This document shows, one piece after another, positions 35,386 through 48,808 of a DNA stretch of 64,000 nucleotides; position 1 is the stretch's first letter; the number at the start of each line of letters is the position of its first letter. The position numbers and the translations under genes were made by a program. The stretch spans positions 2,758,632-2,822,631 of the forward strand of contig NW_009799104.1 of assembly GCF_000213175.1 (NCBI RefSeq), read 5' to 3'. The notes beneath the pieces were generated by a model. It had not been told where the DNA came from, made no database searches, and worked only from the letters and a program-made list of their open reading frames with translations. The stretch comes from Neurospora tetrasperma FGSC 2508 (Eukaryota; Ascomycota; Sordariomycetes; Sordariales; Sordariaceae).

Positions 35386-36915
35386 AAAACGACGCCGAAA
35401 CCGGAAACGCCGATTTCTGGTCGAGGAGTGCTCCAAAACGAAAACTAACAACGGTAATCGACTTAAGAAGGTCGTTTACGTCCCTTACGATATCCTACGA
35501 CGAATGTAGCGACGGTGTTGTATCGTCGTTGCCGATAGCTATAGATAATAGTACTTATAGGTTTGTAAATAGCGTTTATAACCTACTCGTAGAAATTTCT
35601 ATATATAATAACCCTAAAGCTATATTTATTGCGAAGACTTCGGATAAAATAGGAAAAGATAATAAAATATTAAAGAAATTTATTATTAGAGTAAATAAAT
35701 TCATAAACTATAATATTATTTCGACCGAAGACCGACGTTAAGTTCGAAAATTGTTTTTCGAATTCGCGTAGGCTCGTATCGGAAAAAGTAAATTTATGCA
35801 ACCCGAGGTTAATAAGGCTAGAACCGACTAGTTTATTATTAAAAAGGATTTTAATAATTTGAAGAAGGATATTTTAAAGAAGATTCAGAAAGGTATTTAG
35901 GAGGTACCGAAATAATGGGCCGATATTATAGTAAAAGTTATCCTAAGTAAGATTAGTATTACCTTCTAATAATAACCTACTATTAATATTGAAAAGATTA
36001 TCCCTTCTAATTTCCAATAGTAATTTACTATTAAAGAAATAATTATTATTGGCGAATTTATAAACCGTTCGAACGAAGATATAAAAACGGCCGTCGCGAT
36101 AACCCTAGGCCGGAGGAAATTAAATCTAATAATTAAAATAATTACTAAAATATTAGTATTTAGAGATTATATAAATATTTTTAATAATTTACGTACGATT
36201 AATATTAGTAAAATTAAATATACGCTACGGAAGGTTTCGGTAAGGAGGCCTTCGTTATTATAAATATTATAAGTATATTAGTCCGGAGCGTACTTTAGAA
36301 TAGTATTAATAATTATATTATATTAGAAGTATTAATAAATGCGGTAAGGGATAAAAATAACGAAGTAGCTATTATAAGAATTTAATTTTAAAAAAGAAGG
36401 AATAGAAAGAATAGAAGCTTATTCTTAATAAAAGTCGCTACTTCGAAGGTAGCGAGCTTCCTTTAGAATAATCTTTTCCTTTAGGACGGCGGCGTATACC
36501 TTTACGAACCGTTCTAAATTTCGAACAATATTCAATAGTATTTTGAATATTAGGGTATTAAATATACGGCGAGATTCTATTGCTAGGAAAATATTTACAC
36601 TTAATATAACGGAATTAAATACGAAGGAAATCATTTTAGTAAAGTAAATTGTCCGTTAAATAAGGATAAGTTATTTATTTATTATAAATTATGTAGGAAG
36701 AAGGGATACTTCGCTTATAATTATAAGGAGTATCCCCTTATTTGGAAAATTATTATAAAAGCGTTTATTACGTATATTAAGAGGCCGCGGGCGTTTACTC
36801 CCTTTTGTAAAAATTTAGCCGGAAAGGTATTAAAATTAATAATAGAGATTATAAATAAGGGTAACCTACTAAATACCCCTCCTAACTCCCGTACTATTAT
36901 TACCTTAAAGAAATA
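35386..36915 (+). pseudogene. LINE-A2 ORF1 (gag-like, zinc knuckle)
   Basis: The first ~120 codons remain open (35376-35741 reads KFKNDAETGNADFWSRSAPK and onward). The middle is stop-ridden. A zinc-knuckle block lies at 36655-36740 (LFIYYKLCRKKGYFAYNYKEYP), in which the expected Cys residues are mostly Tyr, as RIP would produce. The region ends with a basic stretch near 36910. The matching part in LINE-A3 is at 43780-45310 on the minus strand. Role in the family: RNA binding and packaging. Confidence 0.75.
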
Positions 36916-38924
36916 AATTAAAAGAAGTATAAAGAGAGGGCGGCCGAAAAGAATCGTTAGTCCGACCCCCCAACCGAAACCCCTAGCCTAATAAAATCCG
37001 ATAAACGTATATTATATATACTCTTAGAATATAAGGAATTAAATATATAATAGTAATAGCGCTTATATAGTTATAACTCTCCTAAAGGAAATAATACTTT
37101 TATTTTCTATTAAGGGACTTATAGGAACCCTATTTTAGGGCAATTAATAATCCAATTAAAAATATTCTATTAGAATGTAAGGAAGTAGTATGAAGAAGAG
37201 AAACTTCTATTTAAATAAGAAGAGATTTATAATATTATAGTAATTTAGAAGCCGGGTAGAAATCTAAATAGGGATATTTACCGTCCTGAGGGCGGGAGGT
37301 ATTTCGGAATCGACTATTCGGAGAATAGAAGGGCGGTAATATATATAAATAAGAAATAGAACCTAAGAAATTTCAATTTCTAGGCCGGAAGGGATTAAAT
37401 TATAATAATATTTGAAAATTTAAAGGATCCTATAATCGTCTATTCTATTTACTTACCTATCCTAATACAAGGAATATTAAAATACTAGTAGTAATCCCCG
37501 CTCTTCGAATTCCTCGAGGCTGGGCCCTTGGTAGGAAATTAAATTATTACCGTCGGGGATTTTAACCTCTACTATTCCAATTTGTATTTAGAGAATAGGA
37601 TTAATCTAGGGGCTATGTACTTCCTTATATAAATATAATATTAGAGGCCTAGTTTATTTACCCTCTGTAGTAAGCCGATAAGGTTTATTAATATAATATA
37701 AGGAGAGAGAAATACAATAATCGATTATATATAGTTATTACCCGGGGTTGAGGCTAAATATTAGCGGTACGAACAAACCGGCTCAAATTATTACCCTTAA
37801 GAAGTCTAAATTTAAGTAGGGAGAAGAAATAGAAGGGTAGAAGAGGAAGGAGGTTATAATTAGAGTTTTATAAATATATTAAAAATAAAGGAGGCGGCGG
37901 AAAATTGGATCTCGGTTCTAGAAAGGATTAATATAATAAAAGAATTCGAATAAGGTTTTTATAGGCTCGATAGAGAATTTACTGGTATTACAAAGAAATT
38001 CGTCCTATATTAGAAGAAAGGTCGGGGAAGGAGAGTAAATTAATAAATATTGGAATATAAAATAATTATAAAGGAAGTATAGTAAATATATTATATGTAT
38101 TTTAAATGCCGAATATTATTAAATTAAAGGGAGTTTATTGAAATAATAATAAAAAAGAAGAAGATTATTTTAAAAATATAGTAGGTTGTATAGTATAAAG
38201 GTATTACCGAAGCTTTAAAGAACCCGAATTAATTCTAACCTTTAGAGAAATAGGCCAAGACCCGAAGCTATTGTTTAGTAAACCTATTTAAACCATTAGC
38301 CCTCCGAATTAATAAGGGGGTAATAAAAATCGAAAATTATAATAATAATAATAATATCCTTTTACCCTTACTATATAACTATAGCGCCTTATTAGCATAG
38401 GGTCCTTCTTTACTTCTCTAGAGGGGAAAAGTGTACGGCGTTAAGCGCCGCCGGATAAAAACCCTTAACTTTATTTCGGCTGTAGTTTACCTATACTATT
38501 CCTACTTTGCTTATAATTATAATAGTTCTTACCTACCGTTATAACGAACTAATCTCATTTCTTCCTTCGCTGTATTATTCTAATATTAAAATGATAGAAA
38601 TAATAGGGATATAGTTAAGAACGTCGCCTTCCTTCGCCGCTTCTTTATTTTAATTTTTATTGCCCCTTACTCTATTTTCCTCCCGCTTCTCTATTCCATT
38701 CTCCTATCTATATCTCTACTCCTCCGTTTCGTTACTTCTATTTATATTTACCTCCACCCCGTGACGGCCCTTTACTTCCTAACCTTTAATTTTACTTCTA
38801 TTTTTAATGGTATAAGAGCCCTCCCCTCTATTTATATAATCCTCCCTACAATATCCCTTCCTTATTCCTTCTTACTTTTTTTCCTCCTTATAATAATATT
38901 ATTTAAAATAATTTCTTTTAATTA

Positions 38925-39955
38925 TAATTATCCTAACCCGATCGATTTTACTTTCAACCCTAAAGTCTCCTCCCTAAAAGCGTTTCTAGGTTCTACAACT
39001 TCTCTTAATTTTGTAGCCCTAATTTATTAAAAACCTATAATATTTTTCTATATTCTTTATAATAATCCGGATTTCTAAATCCCCCAAAACTAATATATTT
39101 ATCCCTTTTATTATTCTTAATCCTTATATTAATTTATATAATATTATCCGTAAAATCCTTTACCTTTATTATACTTTAAGTTTCACTATAGTTTTATAAT
39201 CTAATAAAAACCTACCAATCCCGACGCTTTTCGCAAAATTATTATTAATAAAGCCTACTTCGTTTCGGCTTCCTATAAACTCTATATCCTTCTCTCTTTC
39301 GCCCTTCTTTTCTAATTATTTATTTTATAAATAATTACCGACCTCCAAACTACAACCTATATTTATATTATTAGCAAATATATATTAGATATTCCTATTG
39401 GTCTTTATAATATTTATAATATTATTTAGTCCGTAACCGTTATTATAATATTAAATAGCCCGGTTGGATATTATTAAAAAATTAGATACCTTCGTTTGTA
39501 TTATTTAGTAATTTACTAAATTTATATATAATTATTTAGCGTAAAATAATCTCCCGAATACTATTACTAACCTTTTTCACGCTCTATATTATAGTATTAT
39601 TATTTTTTAATAGAAGGGATATTAAATACTATATATAAAGGATATCCTCTACGGTCGTACTGCTTTTAGCTTTGATATTAGTAATTTAATAAATCCGGTT
39701 CGTATTATTCTTAATTGTAATAATAATATAATTACTCTCGCGAATATTATATCCAGTCCTAATAGTAATAATATAACTATTTCTATTCGTATAATTTCTA
39801 ATTCTAATAATAATAGTATTACCCCTAGTAGTCTTATCACTATCAATACTCTTAACTGTCCTATTATAAATGATAATTATGTTTAATAACGTTATATTGT
39901 TATTACGAACTAAATTCGTATAATAGAAATTTTTTTGGAGTTTTTTAAATATAAT
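38925..39955. other. Unassigned ~1 kb insert in LINE-A3 3' region
   Basis: The sister copy A2 has no counterpart: A2 passes from the GAAGTACCGTCTATC block (about 47715) to the next shared block in under 60 bp, whereas A3 needs ~1.05 kb. The edges carry related AT-rich words (AATATTATTTAAA left, AAATATTAAATAAA right) that may be a target duplication. A plus-strand reading at 39490-39870 has a long Asn/Ile/Ser-rich low-stop stretch. No domain or terminal repeats recognised. Confidence 0.5.
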
Positions 39956-39959
39956 TAAA

Positions 39960-42900
39960 TATTAAATAAATAGTACTTCGGTTTTTACTATAACTATAAT
40001 ATAGATAGTATTTATAATTAGTATAATTATTTCTTCCCTGTCCCTTCGTTCTTTTATTCTAATATTATCGATAATTTATTCCCTTCTTAAAAATACTTCG
40101 CAAATTCCTTACGCCGCTCCTCCTCTAATTTAATTACTAAATAGTAGTCCTTTAATCTACCCAATTTTAATATTTATAATATAATCCTCTTGGTTTTAAT
40201 TCCGTCGTCCAAGTAATCCTAGAATTCTTCTTTTATTAATAGCCAATTCTCAATATTTATTCAAAAAAGGCCTTCCGCATTAGAGCAATTTAGAATAATA
40301 TAAATAGAAATCTCTTTTTTCAATTTATAAGCGTAAACGGACGTTTAAACGCTTAGTACCTTTCTCTAAAAAGGAAAAGCCTAGAGTCCTATAACCTCTA
40401 TTCTAATTTAAATTAGGAAGGAGCTCTTCGCTTTAATTAATAAATATAATTCGTCGTTATCTTCCTGTAATATTCGAATTCTCCTCTTTTTCTTTTCTTT
40501 CTTCGCGCTAACTATATATTATCAAATAATTTTACCGCTAAATTTAGCGGTAAAGTCAATAATAATGAATTCGTACCGTCAATTTAATTTAATTACCGCC
40601 GCTATTAATTAATAATTATAATATATTACCTACTTTCTATTCGTTATATCCTATAATCATTCCTCCCTATTAATAGCCGTGGGTTTTAAAATTTATAATA
40701 ATAATAGTAGGGACCTTAATTCCGGGAGGGGGCTATTTATAATTACTAATAACTTTATTATTAGTACTTATACTTTAATTTATTTAATTTTAATTATACT
40801 ACTTTCAAATTTATCGGCGAATAGCCGACCTCTAATTTATTATATTTACATACAATTAACTACCTAAACTATTATTCCCCGGATAAATTTTACTTCATCC
40901 GTACAGACGAACTTTTCTTTAAAGGTTTAAATTCTTTAATTTAAATAGAAGTCGAATAATAAATAAAAGATTTCTATTTTTAAATTCCGTACTAACGTAG
41001 CTTTATATACCTTAATAATAATTTTCAAATATTTAATTTAATATTCTACTAATCCGATTACAATCCCTTATAGTTTCCTATAGATTCTAATTAACTAATA
41101 GAATATTAAAACTCTATATATAATAGCGCTATAAATATATTTAATATATATTTCCCTTACCCGAATAAAAGAGTAACCCTATTTTTAATTATTAACTTTA
41201 TAAATATATTTATTTAAATTTTTATCTTTTATTTAATTACTTCTATTTCAGCCCGGTAATTAAACTTATAATTTAATTAAACCCCTAAGAATCTTATCAA
41301 TTCTATCGGTTAAAATACTATATCCCTAAATTAGAGAATTCCCGTCCTTAATAACTTCGTCCGTATAAAATATATTAGTTCCGTCTTATTCACTTTAAAT
41401 TCTATACCTCTTATTCCCGCCTATTCTAAATATGTTTTCTATACCGCCTATAAAGTCCTATAATTTTCTTCGGTAGTATAGTCTACGATAATAATATTAA
41501 TATTATTTATAAAATTAACTAAAATTATATTCGGAATTATTACTAATTTTTAATATAATAGGGTAATAAAAAGAATAAATAGAATAAATAAATAGAGGCA
41601 GCCCTAAAATATATTTACTATAATAGTATAAGGGCAAAACGTTTTATTATCGAAAAATAGAGCGCCTCTCCTATTGGTAATAAAGTTCGCTACCTACTTA
41701 ATAATCTATATTAGAAATTATATTACCTATAAAGTATATAAAAATTACCTATAATTAATTTTATTGAATGTACCCTTTAGATTAAGGAGTATAAGAGACG
41801 TTACAGTCTTAAGTTTTTGAATTATATAAACTATATTAATAATTACCCGGATTATAAATTCTATTAAACGGCCTACCCGGTTGCCTATCTAACCCTTTAA
41901 TAAAGAGTTAAATTCTTTAATTACTTATATAAATTTCTTAACTATAAGGGTTTCAAGGACTTTTCTAATATTATTAATTAATAATATGAATCTCTATACG
42001 CTTATTAATTTTTATTCGGTAGCGTTTTTTTTTACTTTTTAAAAATGATTACTTTTATATCCTTAAATTACTATAGGAAATATCTAAATCGGAAGCTAGC
42101 GGTTAGTAAATATACTATTGCTTATTAGAATAATTATTTATACAACTTTAGAAATCTATTTAAATATTAATGAACGCTTAGGGCCTTATAAGGTACTATT
42201 TTGGAAAGGACGTCTTAAACGTCCTCCTTAATAACTAGTTTATTAATAATTTTTAGGTTAATACTATTTATTAATTTAATTTAATTTAATAAATACTCTA
42301 TTAGAATATTTACCCTTAGGAAGAAATAATCGGTAAGAATTTCGGCCTTACTATTATAATCTTCGATTTTTATTACCCCCTTACTAATTCGAAGGGTTAG
42401 TAATTTAAGCGGGTCTATTAAGCAATAACTTCGGGTCCGGGCCCATTTATCTAAAGGCTAGAATCGATTCGGGTTCTTTAAAGCCTCGGTAATATTTTTA
42501 TACTATATAGTTTATTATATTTTGAAAATAATCTTCTTCTTTTTTTTACTATTATTTTAAACAAATTCCTTCTAATTCGATAGTATTTAGTATTTAAATC
42601 ATATCTAATACTTCCGCCGTACTTCCTTTATAACTATTTTATATCCTAATATTTACTAATTTACTCTCTTCCTCCGACCTTTCTTCTAATATAGAACGAG
42701 TTCTTCTATAATACTCGTAAATTCTCTATCGAACCTATAAAACCTTATTCGAAATCTTCTACTATATTAATCTTTTCTAGGACCGAAATCCGTTTCTCCG
42801 CCGCTTCCTTTACTTTTACTATATTTATAAAACTCTAACTATAACCTCCTTCTTTTTCTACCCTCCTTTTTTTTTTTTCCTATTTAGACCTAATCTTTTT

Positions 42901-43700
42901 AAGGGTGATAATTTAAATTAATTTACTCGTACTGCTATACTCCCTAATATTTGGCCTCAACCCCGGATAGTAGTTATATATAATTAATTATTCTATTTCT
43001 CTCTCCTTATATTATATTATTAAATTTTATCAGTTTATTATAGGGGGTAAATAAATTGAATTTCTAATATTGTACTTATATAAAGAAGTATATAGCCCTT
43101 AAATTAATCTTATTTTCTAAAACCCAATTAGGATATTAAAAGTGAAAGTCCCTAATAATAATAATTCAAATTCTTACTAAGGGCCTAGCTTCGAAGAATT
43201 CGAAGAGTAGAAATCCTTATTAGTATTCTAGTATTTTTTATATTAGAATAAATAAGTAAATAAAATAAACGGTCGTAGGATCCTTTAGGTTTTTAATGAT
43301 TATTATTGTCTAATTCCTTCTAATTTAAAAATTAAAGTCCTTTAAGTTCTATTTCTTATTTATATATATTCCCGCCCTTTTATTCTTTATATAATCGACC
43401 CCGAAATACCTCCCGCCCTTAAAATAATAAATATCCCTATTTAGATTCCTACCCGGCTCCTAAATTATTATAATATTATAAGTCTCCTCTTATTCGAATA
43501 GAAGTTTCCCTGTTTTATATAACTTCCCTATATTCTAATAGAGTATTTTCAATTAAATTATTAATTATTTTAAAATAGGGTTCTTATATATCCTTTAACG
43601 GAGGATAAAGGTATTGTTTCCTTTAGGGGTATTATAATTATATAAATATTATTACTACTATATATCCAACTCCCTATACTCCAATAGTATAAATAATATA
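39960..43700 (-). pseudogene. LINE-A3 ORF2 (endonuclease-RT)
   Basis: Runs right to left on the minus strand: endonuclease about 42900-43650 (counterpart of the A2 block at 37020-37790), RT about 41350-42700, C-terminal region about 40000-41300. The counterpart of the A2 segment at 46310 lies near 41370 (TATATTTTATACGG seen inverse). No continuous frame remains. Confidence 0.7.
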
Positions 43701-43779
43701 TATTTATTAAATTTTATTAAATTAAAGGTTTTAATCGGGGGTCGGGCTAACGATTTTTCTTAGCCGCCTTCTTTTTACA

Positions 43780-45310
43780 CTTCTTCTAATTTATTTCTCT
43801 AAGGTAGTAATAGTATAGGAGCTAGGAGGGGTATGCGGTAAATTACCCTTATTTATAATTTTTATTATTAGCTCTAATACCTTTCCGGCCAAATTCTTAC
43901 GAAGGGGGGCGAACGCCCGCAGCCTTTTAATATATATAATAAACGTTTTCACAATAGCCTTCCGGAGAAAAGGGTACTCTTTATAATTATAAGCGAAGTA
44001 TCCCTTCTTCTTATATAATTTATAATAAATAAATAACTTATTTTTATTCAACGGATAATTTATTTTACTAAAGTAATTTCCTTTATATTTAATTTTACTA
44101 TACCGGGCGCAAATATTTTCTTAGCGATAGAATTTCGCTATATATCTAATTCCCTAATATTTAAAATATTATTAAATATTATTCCAAATTTAGAATAGTT
44201 CGTAAGAGTATACGCCGCTATTTTAAAAGAAGAAGTTATCCTAAAGTAAGTTCGCCGCCTTCAAAATAGTAACTTCTATTTGGAGTAAACCTTTATTCTC
44301 TCCGTCCCTTCTTTTCTAAGGCCGAACTTTTATAATAATTACCTCCTTATTTTTATTCTTCGCTATATTTATTGATACCTCCAATATAGTATAACTATTA
44401 ATACTATTTTAAAATATACCCCGGACTAATATTTTATAATACTTATAATAATAAAGGCCTCCTTACTAAAGATTTCTATAATTTATACCTAATTTTACTA
44501 GTATTAACTGTATATAGATTTATTAAAGGTAATTATATAGTCTCTAAATATTAATATTTTAAAAATTATTCTAACTACTAAACCTAATTTCTTCCGGCCT
44601 AGGGTCGTCGTTACGGCCGTCTTTGTATCTTCGTCCGAATAGTTCATAAATTCGGTAATAATAATTACCCCCCTTAGTAGTAAATTACCGTTTAAAGTTA
44701 GAGGAAAATTTTTTTTTAATAGTAATAGTAAGTAATTATTAGGTAATACTAATTTTATTCCGAATAGCTTTTACTATAATATTAATTTATTGTTTTAATA
44801 CCTCTAAAATACTTTTTTAATCTCCTTTAAAATATCCTTTTTCAAATTATTAAAATTCTTTTTAGTAATAAATTAGTCGGTTCTAACCTTATTAGCTTCG
44901 GGTCGCATAGACCTACTTTTTTTAATACGAACCTACGCGAATTCGAGAAGCAATTTTCGAACCTAATATTAATCCTTAATTAAAACAATATTATAGTCTA
45001 TAGATTTATTCGCTCTAGTAATAAATTTCTTTAATATTTTATTATCTTCCTCTATTTTATCCGAAGTCTTCGTAATAAATGCGGCTTCGGGGTCATTATA
45101 TACGGAAATTCTTGCAAGCGGGTTGTAAATACTATTTTCAAGCCTATAAACACCGCTATCTATACCTATTAGTAATAATCATATAACGCTATCGCTATAT
45201 TCGTTGTAGGATATTGTAAGGGACGTAAACGACCTTCCTAAATCGATTACCGTTGTCAATTTTCGTTTTGGAGTACTCCTCGACTAGAAATCGGCGTTTC
45301 CGGTTTCGGC
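43780..45310 (-). pseudogene. LINE-A3 ORF1 (gag-like, zinc knuckle)
   Basis: Minus-strand reading begins near 45310 with the same KNDAETGNADF-type start as copy A2. A surviving open stretch at 43791-44051 carries KLFIYYKLYKKKGYFAYNYK, the zinc knuckle with Cys replaced by Tyr, followed by AFAPLRKNLAGKVLELI as in A2. Everything else is interrupted. Confidence 0.75.
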
Positions 45311-47869
45311 GTCGTTTTTACCAAGCTTATCGAAAATTATAATAGTAAAGCCGAAATTTTTAATAATTGCTTCTTCCTAAGAGTAGATACTTTAATAGAA
45401 TATTTACTAGATTGGATTGGATTAATAAACGGTGTTAATCCAATAATTATTAGTGAATTAATTATTAAAAAAACGTTTAAAACGTCCTTTCTCGGACAGT
45501 ACTTAATAAAGCCCCGGGCGTCAATTAGTATTCAAATAGATTTTTAAAATTGTATAGGCAATTATTCCGATAGGTAATGATATATTTAATAGCTATTGGT
45601 TTCCGATTCGGATATTTCCTATGACGGTTTAAAAATATAAAAGTAATTATCCTTAAAAAGTCTAGAAAAAGTACTACTTAGTAAAAATCAGTAAGCGTAT
45701 GAAAACTTATATTGCTACTTAATAATATTGGAAAAATCTTCGAAGCCCTTATGATTAAAAGATTTATATAAGTAGCTAAAGGATTCAACCTCCTACCAGA
45801 GGGTTAGATAAGTAACCGGGTAAATTATTCAATAGAATTTATAGTCCGGGTAATTACTAATATAATCTATATAACCTAAAATTCGGGGCCGTAACGTCCC
45901 TTATACTCCTTAATCTAAAGGGCGTATTTAATAGAATTAATTATAGGTAACTTCTATATATTTAATAAAAAACATAATTTCTAATATAGATTATTAAATA
46001 AGTAGCGAACTTTATTACTAATAGGAAAAGTACTCTCTTCTTCAATAATAAAACGTTTCGCCCTTATATTATTATAGTAGGCGTACTTTAGGATTACCCC
46101 CTCTTATTTATCCTTTTTATTCTCTCTATTACCCTATTATACCGGAAATTAGCAATAATCCCAAATATAATTACAATCGGCTTTATAAATAATACTAATA
46201 TTATTATAATAGTCTGTACTATTAAAGAAAATTACCGGACTTTATAGGCGGTATAGGAAATATATTTAGAATAGGTTAGGGCGAAAGGTATAGAATTCGA
46301 AGTAAATAAAACGGAATTTATATATTTTATACGGATGAAGGTACTAAGGATGGAAATTGTCTAATTTAAAGATATAGTAATTTAATCGATAGAGTCGATA
46401 AGGTTCCTAGGGGTTTAATTAAACTATAAATTTAATTATTAGGCTCACGCAAAAGCGGTAAAATAAAAAATAAAGATTCAAACAAATATATTTATAAGGT
46501 TAATAATGAAAATATAGGGTTATTCCTTTTTTCGGGCAAAGGAAATATATATTAAATATATTTCTAGTACTATTGTATATAGAGCCCTAGTATCCTACTA
46601 ATTAATCAAAATCTATAGGAAATGACGAAGGATTATACTCGGGCTAGCGAAATATTAAATTAAATATTTAAGAATTATTATTAGGGCGTATAAAAGTACG
46701 CCGGTATAGAATTTAGAGACGGAAACTTTTTATTTACTACTCGACCTTTATTTAAATAAGAGAGTCCGGGCCTTCGAAGAAAAGTTCGCTTATATAAATT
46801 AAATAAAGTTCGTTTAAAGAATAGTAACTTAGGTAATCAATTATATTCGGATATAATGAATTAAAGGTCGGTTACCCGCTAATAAAATAAAGAATAGTAT
46901 AATTAAAATTAAGTAGGTTGAAGTATAAGAATTAATGAAGAAATTATTAGCGATCGTAGCCGGCCCCCTCCCAAAGTTAGGGTCCCTACTACTATTATTA
47001 TAAATTCCGGAACCTATAATTATTAATAGGCAGGAATAGTTAGAGGATATAACGAATAGAAAGTAGGTATTGTATTGTAATTACTAATAAGTAATAATAA
47101 TAATTAAATTAGATTAACGGTATAAATTTACTATTACCGACCTTACTTCTAAATTTAGTAGCGAAACTATTTAATAATATATAGTTAGTATAAATAAAAA
47201 AAAGAAAAAGAGGAGAATTCGAATATTAGAGGAAAATAACGATGAATTATACCCGTTAATTAAAGCGAAGAGCTCCCTTATAATCTAAATTAGAACGGAG
47301 GTTATAAAACTCCGGGCTTTTCTCTTCCGGAGAAAGGTATTAAGCGTTTAAACGCCCGTTTATACCTACGGATTGAAGAAAAAGACTTTTACCTATATTA
47401 TTATAAATTATTCCATTACGGAAGGCTTCTGCTAATTAAATATTAAGAATTAACTATTAATGAAAAAAGAATTTTAATATTATTTGAAGAATAGAATTAA
47501 AGCCGAGAGAATTCTATTATAGGTATTAAAGTTAAGTAAATTAAAAAAGTACCGTTTAATAATTAAATTAGAGGAGGAATAGTATAAAGAATTCGCGAGG
47601 TATATTTAAAAAAGGGAATAAATTACTAACAATATTAGAATAAAAAAATGAAGGGACGGAGAGGAAACAATTATATTAATTACAGGTGCTATTTATACTA
47701 TAATTATAATAAAAACCGAAGTACCGTCTATCTATTAGAGGATATTATAATAAGGAAGAAGGAAAGTAGAAAGACGTTAGGAAGGGGCCCTATAGGGAGG
47801 ATTATATGATTAGAGGAGAAGGCCCTTATACTATTGGAAATAAGAATAGAATGAAGGGTTAGAAAGTAA

Positions 47870-48290
47870 AGGGATAGGGCGGAAGTAAATATAAACAAGA
47901 ATAATAAAATAGAAGGGTAGGAACGTAGATAGGAAGATAGGATAGAGAAGCGGGAGGAAAATAGAGGAAGGAATAGGAAAAACGGAGGAAGAGAAGTAGC
48001 GAAAGAAGGCGATATCCCTAATTATATCCCTATTATTTTTATTATTCTAGTATTAGGATAATATAGCAAAGGAAGGGACGAAATTAATTTACTATAGTAG
48101 TAGGTAAGAACCGTTATAATTATAAGTAAAGTAGGAGCAGCGTAGGTAAGCTACGACCGAAATAAAGTTGGGGGTTTTCATCCGGCGGCGCCTAACGCCG
48201 TATAGTTTTCCCCTCTAGAGAACTAGCGAAGGACCCTATGCCAATAAGGCGCTATAATTATATAGTTAGGGTAAAAGAATATTATTATTA
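47870..48290 (+). other. LINE-A2 3' UTR and structured tail
   Basis: Purine-rich stretch (47870-48010) and then ~220 bp shared with 5204-5425 and, inverted, with 38350-38580. It contains the CGGCG-loop-CGCCG hairpin (near 48180-48196) and the (TTA)n tail. Such 3' structures are often what the LINE reverse transcriptase recognises; that role here is inference. Confidence 0.65.
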
Positions 48291-48487
48291 TTAACTAAGT
48301 GAGATTTATAAGAAATTACGAAGGATTGTAAGTAAGGTAGTAAAATATTAAATTAAATATTTAAGAATTATCGCCGGGGTATATAAAGCTATATTAATAC
48401 GGAATTTAAAGGCGGAAACCTTCTATTTACCGTTAGACCTCTACTTTAATAAAAGAGTCCGGGCCTTTAAAAAAAGGCTCGCTCGTA

Positions 48488-48808
48488 TATAAGGGATCTA
48501 CGAGGTATACACGCAGGTAGGCCTTGAAAAGAGCTTAAAATAATCGACAAAGAGAAAGAGAGAAGTCTATACCCTACTGGCACAGAGCTCCAGCTAAATA
48601 CACGAAATGCGGTGGGCATCGAAGGTACTAGAAATACTAAGACTAGAAATGTGGTCCGTACGGCTCCCGAAGGATGTACCTAATAGTACGCAGTGTATTT
48701 AGGCGCTGAGACGGCTACCGATAGCCGACCGGCCCGTACACCCAACTAGAGGGCACGCCGAGCTTATACGCCAGGTAAATAATATCCCTAGGCGCTAGCC
48801 CCGTAATC
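48488..48808 (-). repeat. LTR (left) of the gag-only element
   Basis: 321 bp, ~90% identical by eye to 50435-50755; most differences are C/T or G/A and concentrate in its right (inner) half. Confidence 0.85.

Larger units (their letters stand above)
38344..45328 (-). mobile_element. LINE-A3: full-length Tad1-like LINE, minus strand
   Basis: 6,985 bp between exact 15-bp target duplications ATCGAAAATTATAAT (38329-38343; 45329-45343). It lies in LINE-A2 in opposite orientation, so it is the youngest of the three. ORF1 is at about 43780-45310 with a zinc-knuckle survivor (43791-44051), ORF2 at about 39960-43700 and the 3' UTR at 38344-38920. It is ~1.05 kb longer than A2 because of an extra block at about 38925-39955. 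The minus-strand 3' tail is a run of ATT/TTA units (38344-38357). RIPped like its host. Confidence 0.9.
37020..47660 (+). pseudogene. LINE-A2 ORF2 (endonuclease-RT), interrupted
   Basis: Endonuclease at 37020-37790, with a preserved GDFNLYYSN-type catalytic block near 37555 and IIDYI-LLPG near 37715. ORF2 breaks at 38343 where LINE-A3 sits. It resumes at 45344 with the RT: start of palm near 45900, SPLLPILF-like motif near 46090-46140. The C-terminal part is at 46650-47660 with LRAFLFRRKVLSV and a downstream Thr-x-x-Ile segment, matching the C-terminal Cys/His region of Tad1-like ORF2. RIP stops are frequent throughout; the enzyme is dead. Confidence 0.75.
35386..48290 (+). mobile_element. 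LINE-A2: full-length Tad1-like LINE, split by LINE-A3
   Basis: Plus-strand LINE in two pieces (35386-38343 and 45344-48290, about 5.9 kb). It is inserted in LINE-A1 between imperfect 18-bp target duplications TTAATTAATTGAAATTTA (35368-35385) and TTAACTAAGTGAGATTTA (48291-48308); two of three differences are RIP-type. Parts: ORF1 with zinc knuckle, then ORF2 with endonuclease, RT and a C-terminal Cys/His region, then a purine-rich 3' UTR with two hairpins and a (TTA)n tail. Two-ORF order and C-terminal motif fit the Tad1 clade. RIP has left only short open stretches. Confidence 0.88.
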
